64,000 nt of DNA, from positions 1-64,000 of the forward strand of contig ONRQ01000002.1 of NCBI GenBank assembly GCA_900320285.1, read 5' to 3'. This DNA is from an uncultured Eubacteriales bacterium. GTDB taxonomy: Bacteria; Bacillota; Clostridia; Peptostreptococcales; Anaerovoracaceae. The position numbers and the translations under genes are program-made. The notes beneath the pieces were generated by a model that worked only from the letters and a program-made list of their open reading frames with translations, was not told the origin of the DNA and ran no database searches. Below are positions 62,230 to 64,000 of the stretch, one piece after another. Position 1 is the first letter of the stretch; every line of letters begins with the position of its first letter.

Positions 62230-63348
62230 ATGAGCAAGGAATTTCTAGATGCATTTGCAGATCTCAAAAAAGAGAAAAATCTTTCGGAAGAAGAGATCAT
62301 CGGAGCAATCAAGGACTCTATCGAGAATGCATACAGGAAGAATTACGGAGCATCCAATGTAAGAGTCGATGTAGACATGAGTGAGGGAAATGTCACTGTT
62401 TACATGGGCATGGAGGTTGTTGAGGAAGTCGAAGACGATATGACTCAGATCTCACTTGAGGATGCGAAGGAAATATATGACGGTTATGAGCTCGGCGACG
62501 TAGTCGAGTATGAGATCGACCCGAGAGATTTCAACAGAATCGCTGCACAGGGCGCGAAGCAGGTCTTTGTGCAGAAAAACAGAGAGGCTGAACGCACTAA
62601 TTCCTACAACGAATTTATCGAGAAGAAGGGAACGATCGTTACGGGAAAGGTCGAGAGGATCTCAAACGGAACAATGCTCATCTCACTCGGCCGTACTGAA
62701 GGCCGCGTACCTGCATCCGAGCAGGTCAGAACTGAGAACTTCAAACCGGGAGACCGCATCAAGGTTTACGTAATGGATGTAAAGAAGGAGAACAAGGGAC
62801 CTCAGGTACTCCTCTCCAGATCGCATCCGGGACTCGTAAGAGGTCTGTTTGAACTCGAGATACCTGAGATCGCAGACGGAACCGTTGAAATCAAAGGAAC
62901 AGCCCGCGAAGCAGGTTCCCGCACAAAAATAGCTGTTTACTCACACGACCCTAATGTTGATCCTGTAGGCGCATGCGTAGGAAACAGAGGAGCAAGAGTC
63001 CAGAATATCGCTGACGAACTCTTTGGCGAAAAGATCGACATCATCGTCTGGGATGAGGACCCTGCAGTTCTTATCAGCAACGTGCTGAGACCTGCCATCG
63101 TTGAAGGCGTTTATATCAACGAAGATGAGAAGGCTGCAACAGCAGTCGTACCTGAACAGCAGCTGTCGCTTGCAATCGGACGCGAAGGTCAGAATGTAAG
63201 ACTTGCTGCAAGAGTCAGCGGATGGAAGATCGATATCAAGAGCAATGATCAGCTCAAGGAGATGGGCTTCGCATTCGATGAATATGAAGATTCCGAAACT
63301 GAAGAAGCCGGAGAGGTCACTGAAATTGAGGAGACACAAAGCAACTAA
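62230..63348 (+). CDS. nusA: Transcription termination/antitermination factor NusA
   Basis: A 372-residue NusA of Firmicutes length, with an N-terminal polymerase-binding domain, S1 domain (about 130-200), and two KH domains (CVGNRGARVQNI and LAIGREGQNVRLAARV). It has no C-terminal acidic repeats as in E. coli; a short acidic tail ends it. It modulates pausing and termination. caggagg precedes the ATG. Confidence 0.97.
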   Translation: MSKEFLDAFADLKKEKNLSEEEIIGAIKDSIENAYRKNYGASNVRVDVDMSEGNVTVYMGMEVVEEVEDDMTQISLEDAKEIYDGYELGDVVEYEIDPRDFNRIAAQGAKQVFVQKNREAERTNSYNEFIEKKGTIVTGKVERISNGTMLISLGRTEGRVPASEQVRTENFKPGDRIKVYVMDVKKENKGPQVLLSRSHPGLVRGLFELEIPEIADGTVEIKGTAREAGSRTKIAVYSHDPNVDPVGACVGNRGARVQNIADELFGEKIDIIVWDEDPAVLISNVLRPAIVEGVYINEDEKAATAVVPEQQLSLAIGREGQNVRLAARVSGWKIDIKSNDQLKEMGFAFDEYEDSETEEAGEVTEIEETQSN

Positions 63349-63625
63349 GCCGATGCGAAGATGCATCGCGTGCAGAGAGTCGAAGCCACAGGATGAGCTT
63401 ATAAGATTTGTCCTGGACGGACAGGATCCTGTTGTGGATGTAAGCGGCAGGGCAGAAGGAAGAGGCTTCTATCTTTGCAGGAGTGAGGAATGTATGAGAA
63501 CCGCAGTTAAGCGGAAAGCATTCAATCGTGTGTGCAAGCGAAATCTAGATGAGAAGGAAATCAGCAGACTGATCGGACAGCTGTCCGTCAGCTGCCAAGG
63601 AGGTATGGATGTCAAAGAAAGTTAG
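63326..63625 (+). CDS. rnpM: RNase P modulator RnpM (YlxR)
   Basis: A 99-residue YlxR protein with CIACRESKPQDELIRFVLDG and GRGFYLC, as expected for the family, which binds the RNase P RNA. TTG 63326 is chosen because ggagagg lies 9 bases upstream and the resulting KPMRRCIACR N terminus fits family length; it overlaps nusA by 23 bases. The alternative ATG at 63353 has no good ribosome binding site. It overlaps the infB start by 17 bases, with no ylxQ gene between. Confidence 0.88.
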   Translation: MRRHKATKPMRRCIACRESKPQDELIRFVLDGQDPVVDVSGRAEGRGFYLCRSEECMRTAVKRKAFNRVCKRNLDEKEISRLIGQLSVSCQGGMDVKES

Positions 63626-64000
63626 CGAACTTATCAAAGAACTTGACATAAGTATACAGGAATTAAAAGGCTATGCGGACAAGCTTGGTATCGCTATAAG
63701 TTCCGCAAGATCCACAGTTGAGGATCAGGCAGCTGAAAGGCTGACAAGGTCTATCAACATGATGAGAGGAACTTCCTCGGGTTCCAGGACAGGCGGAAAC
63801 AAGCCTAAAATCAAAGCCATCCCGGTTGTGCATAAGGATGGGGCAAGGCCTAAGCCGCCTGCAGGCAAGCCGGTGATCCCAAAGAAGCCTGTTGCGCCTA
63901 AAAATGAAGAGCCTGCAGAAGATAAGATCGAAGCTGTTGAGCCTGAAGCGGAAGAGCCTGAGGCAGTGACAGTTGAGATTCCTGTTGCTGAAAAAGAGCC
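63609..64000 (+). CDS. infB: Translation initiation factor IF-2 (N-terminal part)
   Basis: An open frame of 130 codons that runs off the window. It starts MSKKVSELIKELDISIQEL, the IF2_N domain, and continues into a Lys/Pro/Glu-rich linker, as expected before the GTPase domain. Perfect aaggagg (63597-63603) precedes the ATG by 5 bases. IF-2 brings fMet-tRNA to the 30S subunit. Partial: the GTPase and C-terminal domains lie beyond 64000. Confidence 0.93.
   Translation, partial: MSKKVSELIKELDISIQELKGYADKLGIAISSARSTVEDQAAERLTRSINMMRGTSSGSRTGGNKPKIKAIPVVHKDGARPKPPAGKPVIPKKPVAPKNEEPAEDKIEAVEPEAEEPEAVTVEIPVAEKE

Noticed and set aside
63203..63325. Extension of the YlxR frame back into nusA
   Set aside because: Family proteins start just before the CxxC segment; TTG 63326 has the only suitable binding site.
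1..64000. CRISPR arrays, insertion sequences, prophage, tRNA or rRNA genes, defence islands
   Set aside because: I looked through intergenic regions on both strands and saw no spaced direct repeats, transposase, integrase, cloverleaf or restriction-type gene.

Overview
The window is a chromosomal segment of an anaerobic, probably fermentative member of the Clostridia (Firmicutes). The evidence is a PolC-type replicative polymerase, a single-chain glycyl-tRNA synthetase, a T-box leader on thrS, an RNase Y, a YqeY/PhoH/YbeY/Era/RecO block, a Clostridia-style LexA with GAAC-N4-GTTC operators, an [FeFe] hydrogenase of the electron-bifurcating type, butyrate kinase, and pyruvate phosphate dikinase beside a membrane pyrophosphatase. 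I cannot name the genus. Nearly all genes are on the plus strand; exceptions are pgi, a peptidase S66 gene, proC and one 85-residue gene. I see no tRNA or rRNA gene, CRISPR array, insertion sequence or prophage.

Layout. 1-6 kb: ribosome and RNA housekeeping (rpsU, yqeY, phoH, ybeY, era, recO, a DUF4342 protein, glyQS). 6-11 kb: pyrophosphate energetics (ppdK, hppA). 11-20 kb: lipid, potassium and sugar functions (SDR epimerase, PlsC with a zinc ribbon, kup, galM, pgi, S66). 20-24 kb: hydrogenase operon with a strong promoter and Rex-like sites. 24-29 kb: apeB, a small exporter, proC, then a radical SAM gene and lexA under one promoter that carries an SOS box. 29-31 kb: three poorly known genes and maf. 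32-33 kb: infC (AUU start) with a leader, rpmI, rplT. 33-39 kb: nrdR with an NrdR box, cmk, radC, a MurE-like ligase, rny. 39-44 kb: cysteine desulfurase, thiI, T-box thrS. 44-53 kb: pyrH, frr, uppS, cdsA, a secreted GH3 enzyme, rseP, ispG, polC. 53-62 kb: an SOS-controlled small gene, buk, a zinc-efflux operon, a metallo-beta-lactamase-fold gene, a large class A PBP. 62-64 kb: rimP, nusA, rnpM (ylxR) and the start of infB.

The strongest unusual observations are: (1) a PolC that has no proofreading exonuclease inserted in its PHP domain; (2) two promoters whose 17-bp spacers each hold a LexA box, one driving a radical SAM gene plus lexA and the other an 85-residue protein of unknown function, which together suggest undescribed SOS genes; (3) a GH3 hydrolase sitting where dxr normally lies between cdsA and rseP; (4) a MurE-like ligase and two hydrolase-fold proteins whose diagnostic active-site residues are replaced.
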